Shown: positions 53,648-62,754, counted from the stretch's first letter. The stretch is 64,000 nucleotides of DNA from Oryzicola mucosus (GCF_014534685.1 NZ_JACVVX010000007.1:111595-175594), one strand, 5' to 3'. Notes: generated by a model not told the origin, from the letters alone. Numbers and translations: made by a program.

Positions 53648-54436
53648 TCAGTAGAGGCTCATGCCCCCATCGATCACCAGCGATTGCGCGACGATCAGAT
53701 CGGCCTCCGGCGAGCACAGGAAGCCAACTAATTTGCCGATGTCAGCGGGCATCGCGGTCTGCCGCGCCGGCGCAGTGGCGCGGAACATGTTCATGCGCTG
53801 CTCGGCCAGTTCATCGCCGCGCACCGCCCGCATCGCAGCCGTCTTTACCGCTCCGGGTGCTACGGCGTTGACGCGGATGCCTTGCGGGCGCAATTCCGCC
53901 GCGACGTAGCGCAACAGATGCTCGAGTGCCGCCTTCGGCACGCCCATCAACGCATAGTCCGTCAGCACACGGTGGGCGCCCAGCGAGGTCACACCGATCA
54001 GCCAGCCGGCGCCGCGCCGACGCATGATCGGCGAGGCAGCCTGGGCGAGGTAAAGGAAGGCCGAGCAGGTGATGTCCATCGCGCGGGTCCACTCTCCTGC
54101 ACTGACCTCCATCAATGGCTTGGTGACGGGCTCAACGGAATTGGAGACGACGATATCTGGGCCTCCGAGCTTGTCATCGATCTTTGCGATCATCGCGAAG
54201 AGTTCGTCGCGTATGGTCACGTCGCACCGGAAAATCTCGGCGCGGACACCGAGCTCGCGTGCGGCGTCTGCAGTCTCGACCGCGCCGTTTTCGTCGCGTG
54301 CGTAGTTGACGGCAATGTCGGCGCCGAGCCGGGCCAGTTCGATCGCGATGCCTTGGCCTATCCCGCGCGACGCGCCAGTGACCAAGGCGGTTTTGCCAAC
54401 AAGCGGACGGCGGGGTACCTGCATGGAGGCGGTCAT
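53648..54436 (-). CDS. SDR-family reductase with FabL-type active site
   Basis: A 262-residue short-chain dehydrogenase. The cofactor motif is TGASRGIGQGI. The active site reads TDYALMGVPKAALEHL: tyrosine and lysine are six residues apart (YX6K), as in FabI/FabL enoyl reductases, instead of the YxxxK of ordinary SDRs. Flanking text (LIGVTSLGAHR; RYVAAELRPQGIRVNAVAPG) resembles FabL. It overlaps the EthD-like gene by 4 bp. It may reduce an enoyl-ACP or enoyl-CoA; that is inferred from the motif. Confidence 0.85.
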   Translation of the reverse strand: MTASMQVPRRPLVGKTALVTGASRGIGQGIAIELARLGADIAVNYARDENGAVETADAARELGVRAEIFRCDVTIRDELFAMIAKIDDKLGGPDIVVSNSVEPVTKPLMEVSAGEWTRAMDITCSAFLYLAQAASPIMRRRGAGWLIGVTSLGAHRVLTDYALMGVPKAALEHLLRYVAAELRPQGIRVNAVAPGAVKTAAMRAVRGDELAEQRMNMFRATAPARQTAMPADIGKLVGFLCSPEADLIVAQSLVIDGGMSLY

Positions 54437-55152
54437 GGCTCATTCCTTCCAAATTGCGACATGCTTGTCTTCCCGTACACCGGTAAGGGCGGTGCGTTGA
54501 CCGTAACTACCCAGATATTCAGCGCATCCGCATAGGCGAGTGCGTATCTTTCGACTGCGCGGATAAATTTGATTCCAGCTTCGGAGTCGGCAGATTGGCC
54601 CAGCCAAATTTCGTCTACGCAATCGACTGGCAAGTCGTCATAGCTGGCCGGTTGGCGGTCGGCCGTACGCGCGGTAACGAAGTTCTGCACGTAGCCGGCA
54701 ATGCCAGGCTCGGCCTCGATCCAACGAGCAAATTCGCCGTTCCAGCGTTGTTTGAAGGCGGCTGGGTTCAATCCCTCGCAACGGGTGACCAGCGAAATGC
54801 ATTTGGTCCTGGCATTTGCTGCAACAGGAACGACCTCGGCCGGGTGCACAACAAAGGTTCGAAGCCCTTCGATGAATTTAGCCTCGTCTTCGACGAGAAC
54901 GCGTATCATTTCCGGCGACATAACGCTCTTCGTGGCGCTCTCGTCTGCAAACTGGAGCTTGCAGATGCCGTCGATGGGCAGGGCAAATTCCTGGTTTCCC
55001 GAGCTGTGGTGATCGATCGCGTAGTTCTGCTCGTATCGCTGGAGCGCAGGGATAGTCACTGCGATCGGCGCATGGATGTCGCGCCAGTAGGCCTGGAACT
55101 CCGCCGGTTCCAGTTCCTGCTTCCTGCGGAATATGCTCATGCGTACGGTCAC
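54433..55152 (-). CDS. EthD-like protein with two repeated halves
   Basis: A 239-residue protein of the dimeric alpha-beta barrel type. The first half has EPAEFQAYWRDIHAPIAVTI and LQRYEQNYAID, the second LNPAAFKQRWNGEFARWIEA and IAGYVQNFVT, so it is a tandem EthD domain. I chose GTG 55152, which has GAGG upstream; ATG 55140 is the alternative. Small EthD proteins assist degradation pathways as isomerases, monooxygenases or of unknown role. It lies between two SDR genes with short overlaps. Confidence 0.75.
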   Translation of the reverse strand: MTVRMSIFRRKQELEPAEFQAYWRDIHAPIAVTIPALQRYEQNYAIDHHSSGNQEFALPIDGICKLQFADESATKSVMSPEMIRVLVEDEAKFIEGLRTFVVHPAEVVPVAANARTKCISLVTRCEGLNPAAFKQRWNGEFARWIEAEPGIAGYVQNFVTARTADRQPASYDDLPVDCVDEIWLGQSADSEAGIKFIRAVERYALAYADALNIWVVTVNAPPLPVYGKTSMSQFGRNEP

Positions 55153-55160
55153 GGCGCGCC

Positions 55161-55934
55161 TCAATACATGATCCGGCCGCCGTCGACGCGGAAGCTCTGG
55201 CCCGACATGTGATTGGAGAGATCGGACGCGAGAAACAGCATTACGTTTGAAATCTGATCGGGCGTGGCGAGGCGGCCATTGGGCGAGTCGATCGCGTATT
55301 TGCGCATTTGCACCTCAGCTCCCCCCGGCTGCTTGAGCTGCGCCAGAGAATGCAACATGCGGCTATCCACCGCTCCCGGAGAGACGGCGTTAACGCGAAC
55401 GTTGAATTTTGCCCCTTCTATGGCAGCGGTTTTGGTCATGCCGAGTACAGCGTGCTTGGACGCAGTGTAGGCGACGAGGCCGGGCGAGCCGATATGCCCA
55501 GCGATCGAGGATGTATTGATGACTACGCCGCCGCCTTGCGCGTACATGACCGGCAGCACATACTTCAGGCCAAGAAATACGCCTCGGATGTTGATTGCCA
55601 TAACCTTGTCGAACACATGGTCTGGATAATTTACGAGGCTCTCGACTACGCCTTCCCAGGCCGCATTATTCAGGAAGACGTCGATGCTGCCGAACCGTTC
55701 GTGCGCTGCGGCGACATAGGCCACGACGTCCTCGGCTTTCGAGACGTCTGCCCTGACGAAAAGCGCCTCGCCGCCGGATTGCTCGATCTCGTGCGCGGCC
55801 CGCATGCCGTCATCTTCAGAGATGTCGACGATCACTACCTTTGCGCCAGCGCGAACGAATGTCTGCGCCGCGGCGCGGCCGATGCCACCCGCGCCGCCCG
55901 TGACAACTGCGACCTTTCCGGACAGATCGATCAT
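55161..55934 (-). CDS. SDR-family dehydrogenase
   Basis: A 257-residue classical SDR. TGGAGGIGRAAAQTF is the cofactor motif, VIVDISEDDG suggests NAD preference (acidic residue after the second strand), NNAAWEGV the structural motif, Ser in INTSSIAGHIG and the YTASKHA catalytic pair. Its start overlaps the quinone-oxidoreductase stop by 4 bp. It probably oxidises a hydroxyacyl or alcohol intermediate. Confidence 0.88.
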   Translation of the reverse strand: MIDLSGKVAVVTGGAGGIGRAAAQTFVRAGAKVVIVDISEDDGMRAAHEIEQSGGEALFVRADVSKAEDVVAYVAAAHERFGSIDVFLNNAAWEGVVESLVNYPDHVFDKVMAINIRGVFLGLKYVLPVMYAQGGGVVINTSSIAGHIGSPGLVAYTASKHAVLGMTKTAAIEGAKFNVRVNAVSPGAVDSRMLHSLAQLKQPGGAEVQMRKYAIDSPNGRLATPDQISNVMLFLASDLSNHMSGQSFRVDGGRIMY

Positions 55935-56944
55935 TGAAGTGCTTTTCCATGAGATGCGATAGCCAGTTTGTCCTCGCCCCAGAGGCGGACGACAGCCTTG
56001 CCGCGCCGCGTGCCAGACCTGCAGTCGCTGAGGGCCTCTACGAAATCGTCGGTCGGTAAGACCTGGAGCTCCGGCAGGGTCAGACCATCTATGTAAAGTG
56101 CGATCAACGTTTCGAGACCTTCGCGTGTCCGCTCGCGCACCAGCCCGCCGGGGACAAAAGTGGCACCGACCGCAGCGAGTTTGCGAGCGTCCGGGCGAAC
56201 GGCGCGCGGATCAAGCGTCGGAATGGTGACATAGCGGCCGCCGCTAGCGAGGCAGCCAATCAGACCATGTTGTCCGTCGTTGATCGCATCCACCACGACG
56301 TCGCACGTGCCGGCGGCCCGGATTTTTGTCGCCATATCCGGATCCCGATAATCGAACGTTTTGTAGGCGCCCCGCGCCCTGAGATATTCGGCGTTGGCGG
56401 GGCTGCAACTCGCAAGCACCTTGGCGCCGGCGCGAGCAGCTATCTGCACAGCGAAGCTCCCCACGCCTCCTGCGCCGGCATGAATGAATACGGTTTCGTT
56501 TGGCTTCATCGCGCCATGCAACATCAGGCTGTGCCACGCGGTCAGGCCAGCGATGGGCAACGAGGCCGCTGCGTCCAGAGGTAATCCCCTTGGGAGCCTT
56601 GCAGCGAGCCTCGGCTCAATCGCGATACACTCGGCAAAGGTGCCCCATCGGCCCTGCGACACGTCGGATTTGAGCACGACATGATCGCCGGGCGCAAAAT
56701 CGGTGACCCCTTCACCGACTGTTGCAACGGTACCTGCGCCTTCGAGGCCGATTACGAACGGGAAGTGTGGGCGGAAGTGAGGGATAACTTTGAGATAGCC
56801 TTCCGCCGTCTTCCAATCGGCAGGGTTAATACCAGCAAAGCGCATCCTCACCAGGATCTCGCCAGCAGGCAACGCCGGTGTCGCGACGTCACCTAATCGC
56901 AGTCCGTCAAGTCCGTTCAGATGGTCGGCCACCAGCGCCTTCAC
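55931..56944 (-). CDS. Zinc-independent MDR-family dehydrogenase (quinone-oxidoreductase type)
   Basis: A 337-residue medium-chain dehydrogenase/reductase starting from GTG 56944 (KALVADHLNGLDGLRLGDVA) with AGAGAGAAAG upstream. The substrate domain has FAGINPADWKTAEGYLKVIP, lacking the zinc-binding Cys/His pair of alcohol dehydrogenases; the cofactor motif is IHAGAGGVGSFAVQIAARAG. QOR-type members reduce enones or quinones with NADPH. Longer upstream frames run into the 154-bp gap before the decarboxylase-like gene and lack family similarity. Confidence 0.85.
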   Translation of the reverse strand: MKALVADHLNGLDGLRLGDVATPALPAGEILVRMRFAGINPADWKTAEGYLKVIPHFRPHFPFVIGLEGAGTVATVGEGVTDFAPGDHVVLKSDVSQGRWGTFAECIAIEPRLAARLPRGLPLDAAASLPIAGLTAWHSLMLHGAMKPNETVFIHAGAGGVGSFAVQIAARAGAKVLASCSPANAEYLRARGAYKTFDYRDPDMATKIRAAGTCDVVVDAINDGQHGLIGCLASGGRYVTIPTLDPRAVRPDARKLAAVGATFVPGGLVRERTREGLETLIALYIDGLTLPELQVLPTDDFVEALSDCRSGTRRGKAVVRLWGEDKLAIASHGKALQ

Positions 56945-57098
56945 GTTTCTTTCTCTCTCTTCATGTTGGCCGCTTATCCGAGGGTGGATAGGTGGCAGCG
57001 GCGCTCGGAACACCGCAGCCTCGGGCAGCGCGGTCGTGCCAGTTGATGCTGCCGTAAGGAAACACTCGGCGGCAGCGCGTTCAATAGGTTGACGTGGA

Positions 57099-57914
57099 TC
57101 AGCCTGGGAGCAGAACGCCATCGCGGCCTGTGAAGGCTGCGATGTTGGGATTGTAGCGCTTGAGTATCTTTCCGTAGGGCAGGGTGAAGTTGTAGTAGCC
57201 CCAGGACGAGCGGACCATGTTCTGCACCGGCAGGCGGAAACATGGGTTGATAACCGACTCGGAATCGAAGGTGACGTTACCGGGGCCGCTGAACGCCTCG
57301 TACCTCCCGTCCGAGCCCTGTACGACGTTCTTCTGCGTGCGCAGCATAACAAGTTCAGCAACCTCGGGAGGTGCCCCTTCCTCGGGGCTTGGGATAACCT
57401 TGAGCGCCACTGCCGGCACGCTCGGTCCCGGCTCGAGGAATTCCCGCGGACGGAAAACGCCAGTCACGAGGCGTTTGCCTTTCGGACGCTCGGCCCAACC
57501 GATGATCAGGTTGTTCTCGCGCTCGAAGCCAATATTGGCGAACAACTTTGCGAAACCGTAGGGCTCTCGCCCCGTGATCAAGCCGACCTCGTTGTCCACC
57601 AGGATCGTGTCATAGTAGCAGACAGGCTCGCCTTCCCAGAAGCAGTTGATGCCAAAGATCGCCTCATTGTAGCAGCCCACCGTGCTGAAATGGAATTTGT
57701 TGAAGGTCACCTGAGCGAGGGTGGTCCTCTCCGGCAGCATCAACCCCTCCGGCAGGATGAGCGCCGCCGCTTCCGTCGGTGTCTCATAGACAAAGGTCAT
57801 CGATTCAATATTGCGGAAGTAGTAGGGCGGCTTGTCGATGGGCGGGTTGCTGACTGGCATCGTGAACCCGAACCTGTCCGGGGTCATCTGGCCGTTCACG
57901 AGTTTTGCCACCAT
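57099..57914 (-). CDS. Acetoacetate decarboxylase-family protein
   Basis: A 271-residue protein of the ADC fold. The Schiff-base lysine region is LITGREPYGFAKLFANIGFE (Lys near residue 124), and NPPIDKPPYYFRNIESMTFV, TFNKFHFSTVGCYNEAIFG and VQNMVRSSWGYYNFTLP are conserved parts. The family includes true decarboxylases and enzymes of other aldol or dehydratase chemistry. It follows the binding-protein gene by 42 bp in the operon, which suggests it acts early on the imported compound. Confidence 0.85.
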   Translation of the reverse strand: MVAKLVNGQMTPDRFGFTMPVSNPPIDKPPYYFRNIESMTFVYETPTEAAALILPEGLMLPERTTLAQVTFNKFHFSTVGCYNEAIFGINCFWEGEPVCYYDTILVDNEVGLITGREPYGFAKLFANIGFERENNLIIGWAERPKGKRLVTGVFRPREFLEPGPSVPAVALKVIPSPEEGAPPEVAELVMLRTQKNVVQGSDGRYEAFSGPGNVTFDSESVINPCFRLPVQNMVRSSWGYYNFTLPYGKILKRYNPNIAAFTGRDGVLLPG

Positions 57915-57956
57915 TGTCTCACCTATATTCTTTGGGGTTTTGCGAGCGCAGTGCGT

Positions 57957-59132
57957 TTACGGGAGCTTCACGAACTTTCCGTCCTGGATCTTCATAAAGT
58001 ACATGGCGCTGGCACCCAGGCCGCGCTGGTTCGGACCGTAGGTGACATTGTCGACGATCCAGGCGCCGTTCCATTCTTTCATGCCTTCCATGGCGGCAAT
58101 GACTTTTTCCTGGGTCAAGTCCGGGCCGGCGCGGGTCAAAGCCTCGACAGCGAGCTGGGCCATGTAGGTGCCTAGGAACATGTAGTTGGTAACATCCTTG
58201 CCGGGCAAATACTTAGCTGCGAAAGCCTTTAGTTCCTTCATTTTGGGGTCGTTCTCGTCCGCGACCAGCGAGGTTTGATAAGACGAAAATATCGCACCTT
58301 CTGCGGCTGGGCCGGCCAGCTTGCTTACGGAGATGTCGGCGGCTGCGTAGCTTACGAGGAACTGCGTTTTCAGCGCGAGCTTCGCGGCGTCCTTGAGGAA
58401 TTGCGAAAGCGGCTTTGGGGCGGGCGCGAGGATAACAACATCGGGCTTGGCCACGCGCAACTGCAACACTGATGAGGAGAAGTCGAGGTCGGCCGGGTTA
58501 TAGGGAAGCGCAGCGACCAGCTCCATGTTTCGCTTCTTCAGTTCCTCGGTGACGGCGGCGAGTTCGTCCTTTCCGAAGTCGTCGTTCTGGTACCAGATCG
58601 CGACTGACTTCGCCCCGAGCTTATCGACCGCATAGTTTGCCAGCATCCGCCCGTCGGTGACGTAGTCCGGATACATCTGGAAAATGTTCTCGTACGTCAG
58701 CAGGCGCTTGGAGCCGGTCATCGCCGGAACGACCGGGATATTTCGTTCCTTGAGGTAGTCGGCGATCGCCGCCGTTGTCGCCGCGCCCAGCGTGTTCATC
58801 ATAAACACCTTGTCGGACTCAACCAGCTTCTTAGCGACGCCGACTGTCTTGGAGGGATCGTAGGCGTCATCGTAATAGATAAACTTGATCTTGCGACCAT
58901 GGACGCCGCCCTGCTCGTTGACCATATTGAAGTAAGCTTCGATCGTCGGGTAGACGACGCCGCCGGCTGCCGCGAGCGGGCCTGTCAGCGGGGCATTGGC
59001 ACCGATGAGTATCTGGTCGGTGGTCACTCCTTGGGGCGCCTGCTGCGCTCCAACTGCACCGGCGAACGCGATCGCAGCTACGGCCACGAGCGTCCTGACG
59101 ACGGCTACTGGGTTGAATATATTGGATGGCAT
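57957..59132 (-). CDS. HAAT ABC transporter substrate-binding protein (LivK-like)
   Basis: A 391-residue periplasmic binding protein. The signal peptide covers MPSNIFNPVAVVRTLVAVAA and ends near GAQA; the mature part has ILIGANAPLTGPLAAAGGVV, VNEQGGVHGRKIKFIYYDDA and AATTAAIADYLKERNIPVVP. GGAGGAAG precedes ATG 59132. It differs clearly from the binding protein at 11213-12343, so the two operons import different compounds. Confidence 0.9.
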   Translation of the reverse strand: MPSNIFNPVAVVRTLVAVAAIAFAGAVGAQQAPQGVTTDQILIGANAPLTGPLAAAGGVVYPTIEAYFNMVNEQGGVHGRKIKFIYYDDAYDPSKTVGVAKKLVESDKVFMMNTLGAATTAAIADYLKERNIPVVPAMTGSKRLLTYENIFQMYPDYVTDGRMLANYAVDKLGAKSVAIWYQNDDFGKDELAAVTEELKKRNMELVAALPYNPADLDFSSSVLQLRVAKPDVVILAPAPKPLSQFLKDAAKLALKTQFLVSYAAADISVSKLAGPAAEGAIFSSYQTSLVADENDPKMKELKAFAAKYLPGKDVTNYMFLGTYMAQLAVEALTRAGPDLTQEKVIAAMEGMKEWNGAWIVDNVTYGPNQRGLGASAMYFMKIQDGKFVKLP

Positions 59133-59271
59133 AGGTCTTCCTCCCTGATTGTCAATGAAACTCACCGCCGGCTTTGCGTGTTCTCGCAGCCCTTCGGTTC
59201 TTCATCAGATCGCGGACGGGATTCCGGCCGCTTGATCGTGGCGTCGGCCGAGGCCAGCTAATCCTTGTGAA

Positions 59272-59976
59272 CTACCCTCCGAGATAGGAACGGCGAACCT
59301 CGTCGTTGCGCTTCATCTCTGCGGCAGTGCCCTCGGCCGAGATCTCGCCGGTTTCCAGAACATATGCGTAATCGGAGACGTCCAGCGCCATGTTGGCGTT
59401 CTGCTCGACCAGCAGAATGGTTGTGCCGCGCTTGCTGATCGTGCGAATAATCGAGAATATTTCCTGCACCAGGATTGGCGCGAGACCCAGCGAGGGCTCG
59501 TCGAGCAGCAGCAGTTTGGGCCGTGCCATCAGGCCGCGACCGATCGCTAGCATCTGTTGTTGACCGCCGGAGAGCGTCCCTGCGAAGTCCTTCGTCTTGG
59601 TTTTAAGAATAGGGAACAGGTCGAAGACGTCATCATAGTCCTTCACGACCTCGGAGCGATCGCGGCGCGAATAGCTGCCGAGCCGTAGGTTCTCGTAGAC
59701 CGTAAGTTCGGGGAACACCTGCCGGGCTTCCGGCACCATGACTATCCCGCGACTGACTATGCGATCGGGCTTCAGACGGTCGGTGCGCTCACCCTCGAAA
59801 CTGATCGAACCGCTGCGCGGGTGGAGCAGGCCGCTGATTGTTTTCAAGACGGTTGATTTGCCCGCCCCGTTCGCGCCGAGAAGAGAGACGACGCTATGCC
59901 GCTCAACCTTCATCGAGATGCCGCGCAACGCTTTAACGCTGCCGTAGTTGGCGTGAACGTCGTCAAGCTGCAGCAT
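59272..59976 (-). CDS. livF: HAAT ABC transporter ATP-binding protein, LivF type
   Basis: A 234-residue ATPase: Walker A GANGAGKST (about residues 35-43), VMVPEARQVFPELTV, signature LSGGQQQMLAIGRGL, Walker B KLLLLDEPSLGLAP and switch LVEQNANMAL. ATG 59976 overlaps the livG end by 14 bp. Confidence 0.92.
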   Translation of the reverse strand: MLQLDDVHANYGSVKALRGISMKVERHSVVSLLGANGAGKSTVLKTISGLLHPRSGSISFEGERTDRLKPDRIVSRGIVMVPEARQVFPELTVYENLRLGSYSRRDRSEVVKDYDDVFDLFPILKTKTKDFAGTLSGGQQQMLAIGRGLMARPKLLLLDEPSLGLAPILVQEIFSIIRTISKRGTTILLVEQNANMALDVSDYAYVLETGEISAEGTAAEMKRNDEVRRSYLGG

Positions 59977-60754
59977 GCTCAGGCTCCTGCTTTCCCAGAT
60001 AGGCCTCGATGACCAGCGGATTGCGGCTGATCTCATCGGGCGTGCCGTGGGCGATACGGCGGCCGAAATCCATGACGTAGATTTCGTCGCAGATGCTGCG
60101 GACAAGTCCCATGTCATGCTCCACCAACATAACGGTGATGCCGTCCTCGTCGCGCAGGCGGCGGATCAGGTCTGTAAGCTCCTTTGTCTCGCTGGGGTTC
60201 AGGCCGGCTGCCGGTTCGTCAAGCAGGATCAGGCGCGGCTTCGACACCAGCGCGCGGCCGAACTCGACCATCTTCTGAAGACCGTACGGCAACGAAGACA
60301 CCGGCGCGTGGGCGAAGGACATCAGACCAAAGCGTTCCATTACCGCCACGGCCCGGCGGCGGACCTCCGATTCATTCCGCCGAGAGCCCGCGAGAGACAG
60401 CGCGGCTCCCCAAAATCCGCTTCTGATTTCGCAGTGCTGACCGACCAAGAGGTTGTCTTGCACGGTCATGGAGCGGAACAGTTCCATGTTCTGGAAGGTA
60501 CGAGCGATGCCGCGCGGCAGGACTTGGTGCGGGCGCGCGGACAGAAGGTCGACGCCGTCGAAGCGGATCGCGCCGCTGGCGGGTTGGTAGTAACGGGCGA
60601 TGCAATTGAAAACGGTCGTCTTGCCGGCTCCGTTCGGACCGATCAGGCCGACGATGGCGCCCGGATTGACCCCAAGACTGAAGTTGTCTACGGCCTTGAG
60701 ACCGCCGAAGGCAATCGACATGTTCTCAATTTCGAGGAGCGGGCGCGAGCTCAT
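59963..60754 (-). CDS. livG: HAAT ABC transporter ATP-binding protein, LivG type
   Basis: A 263-residue ATPase: Walker A GPNGAGKTT (about residues 36-44), LPRGIARTFQNMELFRSMTV, signature LPYGLQKMVEFGRAL (GLQK rather than GQQR), Walker B RLILLDEPAAGLN and VEHDMGLV. ATG 60754 is used; a TTG at 60769 overlapping the permease stop is possible. Confidence 0.9.
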   Translation of the reverse strand: MSSRPLLEIENMSIAFGGLKAVDNFSLGVNPGAIVGLIGPNGAGKTTVFNCIARYYQPASGAIRFDGVDLLSARPHQVLPRGIARTFQNMELFRSMTVQDNLLVGQHCEIRSGFWGAALSLAGSRRNESEVRRRAVAVMERFGLMSFAHAPVSSLPYGLQKMVEFGRALVSKPRLILLDEPAAGLNPSETKELTDLIRRLRDEDGITVMLVEHDMGLVRSICDEIYVMDFGRRIAHGTPDEISRNPLVIEAYLGKQEPEHAAA

Positions 60755-60765
60755 GGCGGGACCGC

Positions 60766-62649
60766 TCAATCTGCCTGGGAAACAGGCTTTGCGGCGGCGG
60801 ATGTGCCACGGATGGCGCTGACAAATAAGCCGACGACTGTCGCGTAAATGCCTGCCAAACCCTTAGGAAAGAACAGGATGATGATCAGTAGAGCGCCGCC
60901 AAACAGGATGCCCGACAGGCTCTTCGATCCGACAAAGAATTGCGGCGCCGCGGTCATGAACGCTGCACCCAGCATCGCTCCAGGGATGCTGCCTACGCCT
61001 CCGACGAAGACCATGCATAAAAAGACCAGCGACATCCAGCTGTTGAAGTCGGATGGGCTGATGAAGCCGACGACATGGGCGTACAGGCTGCCAGCTATGC
61101 CAGCGAAAACAGCGCTCAGCACGAATGCAAGGATGCGGTAGCGGGAAAGGGGGATGCCCATGGCCTCCGCGCCCGCCTCGCTGTCGCGCGAGGCGATAAA
61201 GGCGCGGCCGATCTTGGAGTGCAGCAGGTTATTGGTCACCAGCATAACTACAACCAGCACCGCGAGTATCAGAAAATAAAGCTTGAACTCGCTGTCGAAA
61301 ACAAAGCCGGCAATTGAAGGACGCGCGGGCTTCAAGCCGTTGTAGCCGTTGGTTACCGAATCCCATTTCATCAGGATGTGCGGCATGGCCTCACCGAGAC
61401 CAAGCGTAGCGATGGCAAGATACAGCCCCGATAGCCGCAGCGCAGATAGCCCGAGCAGCAGTCCGGCGAGACCAGCAATTACACCCGATGCCACTAGAGC
61501 AAGCAGAAAGGGCAGCCCAAAATCCAGCGTCAGCAGCGCAGAGGAATAAGCGCCTATGGCAAACAGAGCAGCGTGGCCCAGCGAAATCTGCCCGGTGTAG
61601 CCGATCAGGAAGTCAAGCCCAATCGCCACGATCATATAAATGCCGACGAGGCACGCGAAATACAGGATATAGGTGTTGCCGTGGAATAGAAGCGGGAAGG
61701 CCACGGCGGCAGCCAGCAAAAGCAGCTTTCTTGCACGAGACAGACCCCGGGCGCTGGAATCAAATGGCGTGTGCTCCTCCGTTGCCTTTTTACCGAGCAT
61801 CCGAATTGGCTTGCCAAGCATGCCTTCTGGCCGAATGCAAAGTACGGCGATCAGCAACACGAAAGAAAATGTGTCCTTGAGTTCGGTCGAGACGTAACCT
61901 GCCACGAGATTCTCGAGGACGCCCAACGTCAATCCGCCAAGCACCACGCCAGGGTAGCTTGTAAATCCGCCAAGCACCGCCGCCGTGAAGGCCTTGAGCA
62001 GTAGCACCGCCATCATGTTGGTATCGAGGAATGTCGTGGGTGCTACGAGGAAGCCGGCAACTCCGCCCAGGATGCCGCTCAGCGCCCAAGTCAGGATGAA
62101 AAGGCGATCAACGCTGATCCCCATCAGGCTCGCCGCCATCTGGTTTTGCGACAGCGCGCGCATGGCTATGCCGATCATGGTGAACTTGAAAAACAAGAAC
62201 ATCATGATCATGAGCGCGAAGGTGACAGCGAGATTGAACAGACTCTCTGGGCTGGCGACGATATCGAAGAAGATCACCGGGTCGCCGCTAAACACGGTCG
62301 GAAAGGATTGGGGATCCCAGCCCCATATCATCCCAGCAACTGCCGAGAAGATCATGTAGAGCGCCAGTGTTGCTACAATTACGGCCGAGCCACTCCTGGC
62401 GGGCCGTAGGATCAGTTGCACTGCAATTGCAAGCAATGCCGAGAAGATCAGGGCACCAACGAACGAAACGCCATAGGGCAGGCCAAATTGCTCCAGTAGC
62501 GTGTAACCGAAGAACGTAGACAGCATAGCCATTTGGCCATATGCGAAATTTATAAGGTTGGTCGACTTGAACACCAAGACTAGCCCCAATGCGACGAGCG
62601 CATAGAGACTTCCAATGGCAATGCCACTGAACACCAATTGTCCGAACAT
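60766..62649 (-). CDS. Fused HAAT ABC transporter permease (LivH-LivM in one chain)
   Basis: A 627-residue permease. Residues 1-290 are a LivH unit (GSLYALVALGLVLVFKSTNL; INFAYGQMAML) and 300-615 a LivM unit (GLDFLIGYTGQISLGHAALF; RLSGLYLAIATLGLGE; IGRAFIASRDSEAGAEAMGI). A basic linker (KKATEEHTPFDSSARGLSRA) joins them, and at least 16 hydrophobic segments are seen. One gene thus replaces livH and livM. It is the first gene of the operon, divergent from the TetR gene. Confidence 0.92.
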   Translation of the reverse strand: MFGQLVFSGIAIGSLYALVALGLVLVFKSTNLINFAYGQMAMLSTFFGYTLLEQFGLPYGVSFVGALIFSALLAIAVQLILRPARSGSAVIVATLALYMIFSAVAGMIWGWDPQSFPTVFSGDPVIFFDIVASPESLFNLAVTFALMIMMFLFFKFTMIGIAMRALSQNQMAASLMGISVDRLFILTWALSGILGGVAGFLVAPTTFLDTNMMAVLLLKAFTAAVLGGFTSYPGVVLGGLTLGVLENLVAGYVSTELKDTFSFVLLIAVLCIRPEGMLGKPIRMLGKKATEEHTPFDSSARGLSRARKLLLLAAAVAFPLLFHGNTYILYFACLVGIYMIVAIGLDFLIGYTGQISLGHAALFAIGAYSSALLTLDFGLPFLLALVASGVIAGLAGLLLGLSALRLSGLYLAIATLGLGEAMPHILMKWDSVTNGYNGLKPARPSIAGFVFDSEFKLYFLILAVLVVVMLVTNNLLHSKIGRAFIASRDSEAGAEAMGIPLSRYRILAFVLSAVFAGIAGSLYAHVVGFISPSDFNSWMSLVFLCMVFVGGVGSIPGAMLGAAFMTAAPQFFVGSKSLSGILFGGALLIIILFFPKGLAGIYATVVGLFVSAIRGTSAAAKPVSQAD

Positions 62650-62698
62650 AACTGTCAGCTCCTACCCTTGATGATACAGCCTACCGGCCATTCACATC

Positions 62699-62735
62699 TT
62701 GACAGCGCGCTTACTAAGCGCTTGCTTACCTTGCA
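62699..62735. promoter_or_regulatory. Divergent promoter region with TetR-operator-like site
   Basis: Between the permease and TetR genes, TTGACA at 62699-62704 could be the plus-strand -35. The palindrome AAGCGCTT (62716-62723) is flanked by repeats of GCTTAC, so the site reads CGCTTACTAAGCGCTTGCTT. It overlaps where polymerase would bind and is a candidate operator for the TetR protein on both promoters. Confidence 0.5.
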
Positions 62736-62754
62736 TTGAGTGAAAGTTGAGTCA

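Noticed and set aside
59963..60754. The changed signature GLQK in livG as a defective ATPase
   Set aside because: The C-loop of LivG proteins varies at this position and Walker A, Walker B and H-loop are intact.
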